NCBI GenBank assembly: GCA_947258585.1
Contig: CAMYIZ010000017.1
Span: 62,001-126,000, forward strand
Direction of reading: 5' to 3'
Length of the DNA stretch: 64,000 nt
Origin: an uncultured Haliea sp.
GTDB taxonomy: Bacteria; Pseudomonadota; Gammaproteobacteria; Pseudomonadales; Halieaceae
Position numbers and translations under genes: made by a program. The notes beneath the pieces were generated by a model. That model had not been told where the DNA came from, ran no database searches, and worked only from the letters and a program-made list of their open reading frames with translations. Each line of letters opens with the position of its first letter. The stretch's first letter is position 1. Shown here in pieces: positions 42,156 to 50,301 of the stretch.

Positions 42156-43976
42156 CCAGAGGGATTTAAAGGCTGAGCCGGGAATTTCGCGCTCCACCCT
42201 GGGCTCTTTTTTCGCCGGGTTGCCGGTTTCACGGAACTCGAACTGGCTGTAGGTGGCGGTGGCGGCGACCTGCCGCTGCAGCCGGATATTCATGCTTTCA
42301 CCATGCCTGACGAGGGTTACTTTCTGGCCCTCGCGGAAGCCGCTGCGCGGCGTGATCAACGTCGGTGGCTTGCCCACCAGCTTGATTTCCGGAAGGCGCA
42401 AGACCCGGATTGGTTCTGATGAACCGCCCTGCCGGTACTGGATGCGGGCGCCCCAGGCTGCTGCCCGCGGGCTCAGCAGTTCGATGCCGACAATACTGCT
42501 CTTGCCCTCAAGCTGGCTCAACCAGCGAATGGTGGCGATAACCCACGGGCCGTCCTGCTCTTCACGGATACAGAGGATATCGCCGCTGCGAATGGTGCCC
42601 GGGTGGTCCTGCTCCCACTCCAGGCAGTAGCCTCCGGGACTGGCGTTGACGGCGGTCACCGCATATTCCCGGCGCTCCTCTGCTGCCTGTTCTGGCAGGT
42701 CCGTGTCAGAGAGTGCCGCCCGGGTGGCCTCATCGACTTCGACCCTGTGCTGGTCGAAGCTGTCGTCCGGGGCAGCCACCTCCTCCCCGCTGTGGATATC
42801 ATCCGCGTTGGCTTCCAGCCAGGGGTCGCGCCGCTTGCGCTCCACCAGGAAGGGGTTGGTGATCACCCGCTCGCTGGCGGGTGGCCGGTAGCCCTTGCCG
42901 TGCAGCACCTCGCCAAAGGTCTGGCCACCGGCGACAAAGTAGTGGGTACTGGACAGCCCCAGAGCCACGTGCAGGGTTTGCTGCAGCTCGTGGCGGCCGA
43001 AGTTGCGCAGGCTGACCGAGGACAGCGAGGTAATCATGTGCTGCAGAATGTTGTGGTGCAGGCGGATATCGTTCGGGAACACGATGTCCTGGCGGCCGCC
43101 GCTCTCCTCCCCGGGCTCGGCCAGTTCCTGCAGGTGAGCAACCAGTGGCCCGGTATCGATCAGGCGCAGGTCCGACCCCGCCGTTGACCTGATACTGCTG
43201 GCGTAGGTTGGCGGCTGGTCGCCCCCGATATCCACCGCGAACAGGCCACCGCCGCCGGTGCCAACCGTGGCCAGCTCGCTCCATTGCCGCAGCCCCTGGA
43301 AAATGGCCGCGAGGTCGCCCTGGCGCAGCTGGTTGGGCTTGCAGCAGGAGAGCAGCAGGGGTTGCAGCCAGGTTGCGGTAATCGTGGTGCGATCCCCCAG
43401 CGCCCCGGTCACATGCAGCTGTGTCAGCTGCTGCCTTTCCGCCAGGGTGTAGAGCTGGTGAAGGGAGCGGAAGGCGCGATTTTCGCCGTTCTGGAACAAT
43501 TGGAAACGCTGGAACAGCTTGCAGCCGGTGAAATGGAGGGCTCTCTGCAGTGCCTCGCACACCAGCCGGGCCGGGTTGATGTCGCGGATGTTCTCCCGGT
43601 CCCGAATTGCGTGCACCGCTACCAGGGTGTAGGCCGTACTGGCCAGCCCGAACAGCTGGTCCGCCAGGTCGGCCATGTGCCGGGGTTCCTCCGGCAGTAC
43701 CAGTGGCTGGTTAATGAAGCGCCGGGAGAGGCTGGAGGTCGCCACGATCAGATTGGGCCGCATGACCTCCAGGATCGCATGGCGCTGTTCCGCGGGCAGT
43801 GCCACCCGGTTGAGCTCGCCGATGGCGAGGCGCAGCTGCTGGGCGACTTCCCGGGTGTTGGTCACCGGCAGGGCACTGGTCCAGGACTGCGCCCCATCCG
43901 TGGTCAGCGGGAACAGGCTGAAGTCGTCGAGATCCTGACGCGGAATCCTCAGCTTGACAGGTGCCTTGTCAACCAT
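42144..43976 (-). CDS. Large PilZ-domain protein
   Basis: A 610-residue cytoplasmic protein. The first 420 residues are mostly helical, without a recognised domain but with conserved-looking stretches such as LEVMRPNLIVATSSLSRRFINQP, which suggests a scaffold or sensor. A PilZ-like region lies at about residues 455-545, with VNASPGGYCLEW (the NxSxxG cyclic di-GMP motif) and GIELLSP; the RxxxR motif before it is weak (RREYAV), so binding is uncertain. The ATG at 43976 has GGAG 10 bases upstream. It is divergent from efp and overlaps serB. A diguanylate cyclase is also encoded in this window, but no direct link is shown. Confidence 0.75.
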   Translation of the reverse strand: MVDKAPVKLRIPRQDLDDFSLFPLTTDGAQSWTSALPVTNTREVAQQLRLAIGELNRVALPAEQRHAILEVMRPNLIVATSSLSRRFINQPLVLPEEPRHMADLADQLFGLASTAYTLVAVHAIRDRENIRDINPARLVCEALQRALHFTGCKLFQRFQLFQNGENRAFRSLHQLYTLAERQQLTQLHVTGALGDRTTITATWLQPLLLSCCKPNQLRQGDLAAIFQGLRQWSELATVGTGGGGLFAVDIGGDQPPTYASSIRSTAGSDLRLIDTGPLVAHLQELAEPGEESGGRQDIVFPNDIRLHHNILQHMITSLSSVSLRNFGRHELQQTLHVALGLSSTHYFVAGGQTFGEVLHGKGYRPPASERVITNPFLVERKRRDPWLEANADDIHSGEEVAAPDDSFDQHRVEVDEATRAALSDTDLPEQAAEERREYAVTAVNASPGGYCLEWEQDHPGTIRSGDILCIREEQDGPWVIATIRWLSQLEGKSSIVGIELLSPRAAAWGARIQYRQGGSSEPIRVLRLPEIKLVGKPPTLITPRSGFREGQKVTLVRHGESMNIRLQRQVAATATYSQFEFRETGNPAKKEPRVEREIPGSAFKSLWSEL

Positions 43977-44085
43977 GACCCAGATCTCCCTGTGCTGTGC
44001 TCTCAGTGACGCCCGTTTCCTGCAAGAGTAGCCCATCCGGGGCGACAATCGCCAGCCGAATATCGCCCGCTGGCCCGGTGTGCGG

Positions 44086-44091
44086 TATTAT
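44086..44091 (+). promoter_or_regulatory. Candidate -10 element of efp
   Basis: TATTAT lies 35 bases before the efp start in the 149-base gap divergent from the PilZ gene. The -35 region is not well matched, so confidence is limited. Confidence 0.35.
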
Positions 44092-44125
44092 TGGCGCCCA
44101 TTTTGAAAACTGGCGTACAACTTTC

Positions 44126-44695
44126 ATGGCGAATTTTTCCACCAACGAGTTCCGTCCCGGCCTCAAGGTCATGCTGGACGGCGACCCCTGCAGCATTCTC
44201 GAAAACGAGTTCGTGAAGCCGGGCAAGGGCCAGGCCTTCAACCGGGTGCGCATGCGCAACCTGAAGAGTGGCCGGGTCTGGGAGCGCACCTTCAAGTCCG
44301 GCGAGAGCCTGGAAGGTGCCGACGTGATGGACCGGACGATGCAGTATCTCTACAACGACGGCGAGTTCTGGTACTTCATGGAGCCCGACACCTTCGAGCA
44401 GCACCAGGCCGATGCCAAGGCGGTGGGGGAATCCTATCTCTGGCTGAAAGAGCAGGATAACTGCGAAGTGACGCTCTACAACGGCAGTCCGCTGTCCGTG
44501 GCCCCCGCCAATTTTGTCGAGCTGGAGATTGTCGAGACCGACCCGGGTCTCAAGGGTGACACGGCCCAGGGCGGCAGCAAGCCGGCCAAGCTGAGCACCG
44601 GGGCCGTGGTCAAGGTTCCCCTGTTTGTCACCACCGGCGAGGTCATCCGGGTCGACACCCGCACCGGTGAATACCAGAACCGCGTCAGCAAGTAA
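44126..44695 (+). CDS. efp: Elongation factor P
   Basis: A 189-residue three-domain translation factor that relieves ribosome stalling at polyproline. The modification site is the tip loop KPGKGQAF, where Lys34 is the residue that receives beta-lysine from EpmA; its presence rather than Arg puts this EF-P in the lysine-modified class. The C-terminal [19 protein letters not shown] is the EF-P signature. epmA follows 20 bases downstream, so modifier and target are encoded together. epmB is not in the window. Confidence 0.97.
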   Translation: MANFSTNEFRPGLKVMLDGDPCSILENEFVKPGKGQAFNRVRMRNLKSGRVWERTFKSGESLEGADVMDRTMQYLYNDGEFWYFMEPDTFEQHQADAKAVGESYLWLKEQDNCEVTLYNGSPLSVAPANFVELEIVETDPGLKGDTAQGGSKPAKLSTGAVVKVPLFVTTGEVIRVDTRTGEYQNRVSK

Positions 44696-44715
44696 GCTCC
44701 CGGTCATCCCCTGCC

Positions 44716-45675
44716 GTGGCTGACTGGCGCCCGGGCACCCCTCCCGGTGCCTTGCAGGCGCGAGCGTCGCTGCTGGCGGAGATCCGCGCTTTCTTTGCCG
44801 AGCGCGGGGTGCTGGAGGTGGAAACGCCCCTGCTCTGCTCCCGCGGGATCACCGATCCGGCGATCGAGCCGCTGCTGGTGAGCGGGGGGCTGTCGCTGGG
44901 CCCGGCGACCCGCTATCTGCAGACTTCCCCGGAATATGCGATGAAGCGCCTGCTGGCGGCGGGCAGTGGCCCGATCTACCAGGTCTGCAAGGCGTTTCGC
45001 GATGGCGAGGCCGGCAACCGCCACAACCCCGAGTTCACGCTCCTGGAGTGGTACCGCCCGGGCATGGACCACCACCAGCTGATGGCGGAAGTGGCCGACC
45101 TGGTGTGCACCTGCCTGGGCGAGCGGCCCTGGCAGACGCTGAGTTACCGCGAGCTGTTCCGGCGCAGTATCGGGATCGACCCCTTCGTCGACTCCCCGGC
45201 AGCGCTGCAACAGGCGGCACGGAAGTGTGTGGATGTCGGCGCCCTGGAGGGCGACCGCGACCTCTGGCTGGATCTGCTGCTAACCCACGCCGTCGAACCC
45301 TGGCTGGCGGGGCAGGGTCTGTGTTTTGTCTACGATTACCCGCCCAGCCAGGCCGCCCTGGCGCGCCTCGGGGAGAGCGACGGCCATGCGGTGGGCGAGC
45401 GTTTCGAACTGTATGTCGACGGCCTGGAACTGGCCAATGGCTATCACGAACTCGGTGACGCCGCAGAACAGCGGGCCAGGTTCGAGGCGGACAACGCCCA
45501 GCGCCTGGCCCGGGGGCTGCCGCAACGGCCTCTGGACGAGGCCCTGCTGGCGGCGCTGGCGGCGGGCCTGCCGGACTGCAGCGGGGTGGCCCTGGGGGTG
45601 GACCGGTTGCTGATGCTGGCAACCGGGGAGACCGATCTGCGGCGCCTACTCGCCTTTGCCTGGGATCGCAGCTGA
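44716..45675 (+). CDS. epmA: EF-P--(R)-beta-lysine ligase EpmA
   Basis: A 319-residue class II lysyl-tRNA synthetase paralogue (GenX/PoxA/YjeA) lacking the anticodon-binding domain. It activates (R)-beta-lysine and joins it to Lys34 of EF-P. Class II motif 2 is visible as VCKAFRDGEAGNRHNPEFTLLEWYRPG and motif 3 as GVALGVDRLLML, with FELYVDGLELANGYHEL before it. The start is GTG. It follows efp directly, which supports the assignment. The last 30 bases overlap a convergent thioesterase gene. Confidence 0.96.
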   Translation: MADWRPGTPPGALQARASLLAEIRAFFAERGVLEVETPLLCSRGITDPAIEPLLVSGGLSLGPATRYLQTSPEYAMKRLLAAGSGPIYQVCKAFRDGEAGNRHNPEFTLLEWYRPGMDHHQLMAEVADLVCTCLGERPWQTLSYRELFRRSIGIDPFVDSPAALQQAARKCVDVGALEGDRDLWLDLLLTHAVEPWLAGQGLCFVYDYPPSQAALARLGESDGHAVGERFELYVDGLELANGYHELGDAAEQRARFEADNAQRLARGLPQRPLDEALLAALAAGLPDCSGVALGVDRLLMLATGETDLRRLLAFAWDRS

Positions 45676-46125
45676 GCGCTCAGCCAGCACCGCGGGGCCA
45701 TAGCCGGCGATAAATTCCGGCGGCATCCGCCGCGGCCTGCCGCTGCTGATTTCGATGCAGGCAAAGCGCATCATGCCGCGCAGCAGGGTCACGCCATCCG
45801 CGGGGCGCAGGATCTGGAACCGGCGCTCCATGGTGAGCTTGCGATCCCAGCCGACGATCCAGGTTCCCGCCACCAGCTCATCCCCCTCGCGCGAAGCCTG
45901 CAGGTAGTCGTACTCGCTGTGGGTAATGGCCATTGCCCGATCCAGGCGCCGGTAGGCATCGAGGTCCAGGCCCAGCGCCACTGAGTGCGCCCAGGCCACC
46001 TGTTCACACCATTTGACGTACACCGTGTTGTTGGTGTGTTCGAGGCCGTCTATGTCCCCGGCGCCGACCCGGGTCGGCAGGGTGAAGGGATCCGGGTGAT
46101 CCCAGCGGTATGATTCCACGCTCAC
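45646..46125 (-). CDS. Hotdog-fold acyl-CoA thioesterase
   Basis: A 159-residue single-hotdog protein of the 4-hydroxybenzoyl-CoA thioesterase/YbgC class. The active-site region reads VGAGDIDGLEHTNNTVYVKWCEQVAW, the family's DxDxxxHxNN-YxxW pattern, with the catalytic Asp conserved. The later LTMERRFQILRP strand is typical. The physiological acyl-CoA is unknown. It starts with GTG and overlaps the stop of the upstream nhaC by 4 bases, so it is probably translated with it, although no functional link between them is known. Confidence 0.85.
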   Translation of the reverse strand: MSVESYRWDHPDPFTLPTRVGAGDIDGLEHTNNTVYVKWCEQVAWAHSVALGLDLDAYRRLDRAMAITHSEYDYLQASREGDELVAGTWIVGWDRKLTMERRFQILRPADGVTLLRGMMRFACIEISSGRPRRMPPEFIAGYGPAVLAERSAAIPGKGE

Positions 46126-47591
46126 CCGCCCTGCCCCGCGCTGGCTTCCGCTTCCAGCGGTTTCTGGGCGAAGTGGAACAGGGCGTAGAGCACCGCCAGC
46201 AGCGGGCAGACCAGGTTGAAGAAGGCGAACGGCGCGTAGGCAAAGGTCGCGACGCCCAGGGTGGCGGACATATAGGCGCCGCAGGTGTTCCAGGGAATCA
46301 GGGCCGAGGTCAGGGTGGCCGAGTCCTCCAGGGTACGGGACAGGTTCAGCCGCGACAGGCCGCGGCGGGGGTATTCGCTCTTGAACATGCGCCCCGGCAG
46401 GGCCACGGCGATAAACTGGTCCGCCGCCAGGATGTTGGCGGTAATGCAGGTGCCGACGGTGGCGCCTACCAGCCCCGCCGCGCTGTGCACCCGGCGCAGT
46501 ATCACCTGCAGCAGGTGATCGAGAATCCCGGTGCGCTCCAGCACGCCGCCAAAGCCCAGGGCGCAGATGATCAGCCAGACCGTGTTCAACATGCTGCTCA
46601 TGCCGCCCTTGCTCAGGAGGTCATCCAGGAAGGCGTTGCCAGTGTCGGAGATATAGCCGTCAAACAGGCTGATCCAGACCCCCTTGAGCAGCAGCAGCGG
46701 TTGCGCCAGATCGGGAGCGTTCTCAGCCAGCTGGCCTACCGCCTCGGGCTGGAACAGGACTGCGAACACTCCCCCGACCAGCGCGCTGGCCACGATGGAC
46801 GGGAAGGCCGGAAAGCGGCGATGGATCAGCCCCAGCATCAGCAGTAGCGGCAGCAGCAGATGCACACCGATATTGAATTCCTCGCTCAGGCCCTGTTGCA
46901 AGCGGGCGATTTCTTCCGGGGTTGCCGCCGCACCGCCCCCGATCAGCAGGAAGCCCAGAATGGCGATGGCAAACCCGGGCACGGTCGTCCAGAGCATGTG
47001 CCGAATATGGTCGAACAGGTCGACGCCGGTGGCGGCGGCGGCAAGATTGGTGGTATCCGACATGGGCGACAGCTTGTCGCCAAAGTAGGCGCCGGAGACA
47101 ATCGCGCCGGCGGTGATGGCGGGGGACAGGTCGAAGCTGCCGGCGATACCCATCAAACCGATCCCGAGGGTGCCGGCCACGGTCCAGGAACTGCCGATAC
47201 TCACGGCCACAACGGCGCAAATCGCAGCGCTGGCGGCGTAGAATACCGATGGATTGAGTATCTGCACGCCGTAGTAGATCATGGCGGGAACAGTGCCGGA
47301 AAGAATCCAGGTACCGATCAACATCCCCACCGCCAGCAGGATCAGGGTCGGTCCCAGGCCCGTGGCGATGCCCTGGATGATGCCTTCCTGGGCGGTGTGC
47401 CAGGACAGGCCGATACGCTTTGCCACCAGGGCCGCCACGCAGCTGGCCAGGATCAGGGCGATCTGGTTGGCGCCGTAGGACGAGTCCGCGCCGAACAGGT
47501 AGACCGACGTCGCCAACAGCAGGGTGAGGAAGATAACGGGCGTCAGCGCGAGGGTGGTGGTAAGGCGCGGATTATGCGGCTCGTCACTCAA
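46122..47591 (-). CDS. nhaC: Na+/H+ antiporter NhaC family
   Basis: A 489-residue inner-membrane antiporter with about 11 hydrophobic helices. The signature GSSWTVAGTLGIGLMGIAG and the nearby SGAYFGDKLSPMSDTTNLAAA fit the NhaC branch of the ion-transporter superfamily, as does SALIPWNTCGAYMSATLGV near the C-terminus. Probably exchanges sodium, or an organic anion, for protons; some relatives exchange malate and lactate. TTG at 47591 (LSDEPHNPRLTT) is the best start; the frame extends further without similarity. Divergent from a DMT transporter gene and overlapping a thioesterase gene at its end. Confidence 0.85.
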   Translation of the reverse strand: MSDEPHNPRLTTTLALTPVIFLTLLLATSVYLFGADSSYGANQIALILASCVAALVAKRIGLSWHTAQEGIIQGIATGLGPTLILLAVGMLIGTWILSGTVPAMIYYGVQILNPSVFYAASAAICAVVAVSIGSSWTVAGTLGIGLMGIAGSFDLSPAITAGAIVSGAYFGDKLSPMSDTTNLAAAATGVDLFDHIRHMLWTTVPGFAIAILGFLLIGGGAAATPEEIARLQQGLSEEFNIGVHLLLPLLLMLGLIHRRFPAFPSIVASALVGGVFAVLFQPEAVGQLAENAPDLAQPLLLLKGVWISLFDGYISDTGNAFLDDLLSKGGMSSMLNTVWLIICALGFGGVLERTGILDHLLQVILRRVHSAAGLVGATVGTCITANILAADQFIAVALPGRMFKSEYPRRGLSRLNLSRTLEDSATLTSALIPWNTCGAYMSATLGVATFAYAPFAFFNLVCPLLAVLYALFHFAQKPLEAEASAGQGG

Positions 47592-47708
47592 GTGTGGATG
47601 CTCTCTGGTTGGGCGGCGCGCCGCGGGGTCATCGGTTGCAGAGCCGCAGGATGCCTTAAAATATGCGGCGGGTACAGTTGCCAGCCGCCCGCAACGGAGA
47701 CCACGTAC

Positions 47709-47726
47709 ATGTTGCAGACACTGTGA
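47709..47726 (+). other. Five-codon upstream open frame (MLQTL) overlapping the DMT transporter start
   Basis: An ATG with GGAGA about 9 bases before it encodes MLQTL and ends in a TGA that overlaps the GTG start of the transporter gene (GTGA). The transporter start has no good binding site of its own, so reinitiation from this mini-frame is possible. No functional test is implied. Confidence 0.35.
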
Positions 47727-48619
47727 GCAACGATCGTAAGGCATTGCTGCTGGGGCTGGCCGCCGTATTGCTGTGGTCTACGGCCGCCACCGCGTTCAAG
47801 CTGGCACTGCGCGAGCTGGATGTGTTTCAGCTGGTGGCCTGGTCGGTGACGGCCTCGGCTGCCGCCCTGCTGGCGATCGTATGGCTGCAGGGCCGGCAGG
47901 GCCTGTTGTGGTCTTCCCTGCGCGCACGCCCCGGCTTTTTCCTGCTGCTGGGTGCCATCAACCCGCTGCTCTACTACCTGGTATTGCTGCACGCCTATGA
48001 TCTGCTGCCCGCGCAGCAGGCGCAGACCATCAACTACACTTGGGCCATCACCCTGGCGCTGCTGGCGGTGCCCCTGCTGGGCCAGCGCCTGGGCAGGAGG
48101 GACCTGCTGGCCGCAGCTCTGGGTTACAGCGGGGTGGTGATCATCGCCACCGAGGGGCAACCCCTGGCGATGAACTTCACCAGTCTCCCGGGGGTCGCCC
48201 TGGCCCTGGGGAGCACCCTGGTCTGGGCCCTGTACTGGGTTCTCAATACCCGCAATCGGGGGGACCCGGTGGTCAGTCTGTGTCTCAATTTCATCCTTGC
48301 GGTACCGGCGGCCTGGTTGGTCTGCCTGACCCTGTCCACGGCCGCAACCGGCGGCTGGCGCGGCCTGACGGCGGCGCTGTATGTGGGTCTGTTCGAGATG
48401 GGTATTACCTTTGCCCTGTGGTCCAGCGCCCTGCGCCTGGCCAGTTCCGTGGCCCGCATCGGCAACCTGATATTTCTTTCGCCCATGTTCTCGCTGGTGT
48501 TGATCGCCACGGTGCTGGGAGAAACCATACACCCGGCGACCCTGGTCGGTCTGGCGCTCATCATCCCCGGGGTATTGCTGCAGCAGGCGGGCTCCCCGGC
48601 GCCCCGTCGGGAGGGCTGA
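47723..48619 (+). CDS. EamA/RhaT-family (DMT) transporter
   Basis: A 298-residue inner-membrane protein with ten predicted helices in two EamA repeats, typical of the drug/metabolite transporter superfamily. AAVLLWSTAATAFKLAL opens repeat one and LALGSTLVWALYWVLNTR opens repeat two, and NYTWAITLALLAVPLLGQRL is the usual end of repeat one. Substrate unknown; relatives export amino acids or metabolites. Begins with GTG at 47723, overlapping a five-codon frame. The downstream FAN1 gene starts 5 bases after the stop, so they may share a transcript, though their roles look unrelated. Confidence 0.88.
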   Translation: MSNDRKALLLGLAAVLLWSTAATAFKLALRELDVFQLVAWSVTASAAALLAIVWLQGRQGLLWSSLRARPGFFLLLGAINPLLYYLVLLHAYDLLPAQQAQTINYTWAITLALLAVPLLGQRLGRRDLLAAALGYSGVVIIATEGQPLAMNFTSLPGVALALGSTLVWALYWVLNTRNRGDPVVSLCLNFILAVPAAWLVCLTLSTAATGGWRGLTAALYVGLFEMGITFALWSSALRLASSVARIGNLIFLSPMFSLVLIATVLGETIHPATLVGLALIIPGVLLQQAGSPAPRREG

Positions 48620-48624
48620 ACGGC

Positions 48625-50301
48625 GTGGCGGCGCCCGGCCTGGCCGAAGCCGTGGTGCTTGCGCCGCGCTATTACCGGGACAACTTCCTGCGCCTGTGTG
48701 ACACCGTGGAGACGCTCTACGGTGATCTGCTGCATGCCGACGAGCAGTCCCTGCTGGCCAGCTGGCGCGAGCTGCCGGAATCCGCGCAGTGTCTTTACGT
48801 ACGCCTGGTTTCCCGGGTTGGCCCCTGGTTCCGTCGCGGCAAGCTGGCCTACGCGGAAATCGACGACATCCCCGCCGCCCTGGCAACCCTGGCCGCAGCG
48901 GGCCTGCTTGCCACGGAGGGAGAACTCGACATTGGTGAGCTGGCGCGGCTGTTCACGATGGCGGAGTGGCGCCGGGCTTTCGCCGCGGAACTGCCAGCGC
49001 CGCAGCCCCGGACCAAGCCGGAGTTGCTCGCCGCCATTGCCGCGCTGCAGTGGCCGGAAGCCCGCGTGCTCGAACGCCTGTTGGCAGCGACCGGGGATCA
49101 GCTGGTGGCCCCGCTTGGCGGGGACACCGTGGACCTGCTGCAACTGCTCTTTTTTGGCAACCGGCGGCAGGGCCTGACCGACTTTGTGCTCAGCGACCTC
49201 GGCGTCGCCCGCTACTACCCGTATTCCCTGGACCGGGGGCAGCGCCTGTTCAGTTGCCGCGAGGCGGTGGATGAGTACCGTTACTGGGGTGAGCTGGCAG
49301 ACGCCCACTGGCTGATGGAGGAGGCCGGCGATGCGGACGGCCTGGCCGCGCTGGCCGCAGAGGTGCTGGCCACGCCGCTGCGCCACGCCACCAGCGAGCG
49401 GCGCTACTGGAAACTGTGTAACCGGCTCGCCCGGAATCTGGAACGGACCGGGGAGCTGGCGCTGGCGGCGCGCCTGTATGCGCGCAGCGAACTGCACCCG
49501 GCGCGGGAACGCCATGTGCGGGTGCTGGAGAATACGGGTGACTGCCAGCAGGCGCTGCGGCAGTGCCGCCTGCTGCTGGACCAGCCCTGGTGCGAGGAAG
49601 AGTTTGAAGCGGCACAGCGGATCCTGCCCCGCCTGCTGCGCCAGCTGGGACAGCCGCCGCCGGCAAGGCGGCGTGACCCGGTGCCGACGCTGGACCTGCT
49701 AGTGCCGCCGGCAGCAGAGGGTGTGGAGCTGGCAGTGGCGAGGCATCTGGCAGCGGACTGGCAGTCCGTCCACTACGTGGAAAACGCCCTGTTCAACAGC
49801 CTGTTCGGCCTCGCGTTCTGGGAGCAGATTTTTGCGCCGGTGGCCGGCGCTTTCCACAATGCCTTCCAGAGCGTGCCCGCGGACATGTACCAGCAGGGCT
49901 TCTACCAGCGGCGTCGGGCCGCGCTGGATGCGCGCCTGGTCGAACTCGCCGCCGCCGACCTGTACCCGGAACTGCTGGCGGCGCTGCAGCGATTCCAGGG
50001 GTACCAGTGCCGCTGGGTAAGCTGGCAGCTACTGACGCCTGCCCTGCTGGAGCAGGTGCTGGCCTGTGTGCCCCGGGAACACCTGCTGGCCATCTGGCAG
50101 CGGATGCTGTTTGACCCGGGGGAGAACCGCCGGGGGTTCCCCGACCTGATTGCGCTGGGCGACAGGCCCGGCGCCTGGCGCCTGATCGAGGTGAAGGCCC
50201 CCGGTGACCAGTTGCAGCACAGCCAGCGACGCTGGCTGCGCTTCTTTGGCGAACAGGCGATTCCCGCCTGCGTGGCGCGGGTGAGCTGGGCGGATGGCTG
50301 A
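48625..50301 (+). CDS. FAN1-type VRR-NUC structure-specific nuclease
   Basis: A 558-residue nuclease resembling bacterial FAN1, which cuts 5' flaps and unhooks DNA interstrand crosslinks. The C-terminal VRR-NUC domain is a PD-(D/E)xK nuclease with all catalytic residues: Asp507 in FPDLIAL, and Glu522 and Lys524 in LIEVKAPGDQLQHSQ. The N-terminal 400 residues are helical; RYYRDNFLRLCDTVETLYGDLL is the start of the SAP-like/TPR-like part known from the Pseudomonas enzyme. GTG start with GGGAGGG about 10 bases upstream. The downstream helicase gene starts inside this gene, overlapping by 8 bases, so they are translated together. Confidence 0.9.
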   Translation: MAAPGLAEAVVLAPRYYRDNFLRLCDTVETLYGDLLHADEQSLLASWRELPESAQCLYVRLVSRVGPWFRRGKLAYAEIDDIPAALATLAAAGLLATEGELDIGELARLFTMAEWRRAFAAELPAPQPRTKPELLAAIAALQWPEARVLERLLAATGDQLVAPLGGDTVDLLQLLFFGNRRQGLTDFVLSDLGVARYYPYSLDRGQRLFSCREAVDEYRYWGELADAHWLMEEAGDADGLAALAAEVLATPLRHATSERRYWKLCNRLARNLERTGELALAARLYARSELHPARERHVRVLENTGDCQQALRQCRLLLDQPWCEEEFEAAQRILPRLLRQLGQPPPARRRDPVPTLDLLVPPAAEGVELAVARHLAADWQSVHYVENALFNSLFGLAFWEQIFAPVAGAFHNAFQSVPADMYQQGFYQRRRAALDARLVELAAADLYPELLAALQRFQGYQCRWVSWQLLTPALLEQVLACVPREHLLAIWQRMLFDPGENRRGFPDLIALGDRPGAWRLIEVKAPGDQLQHSQRRWLRFFGEQAIPACVARVSWADG

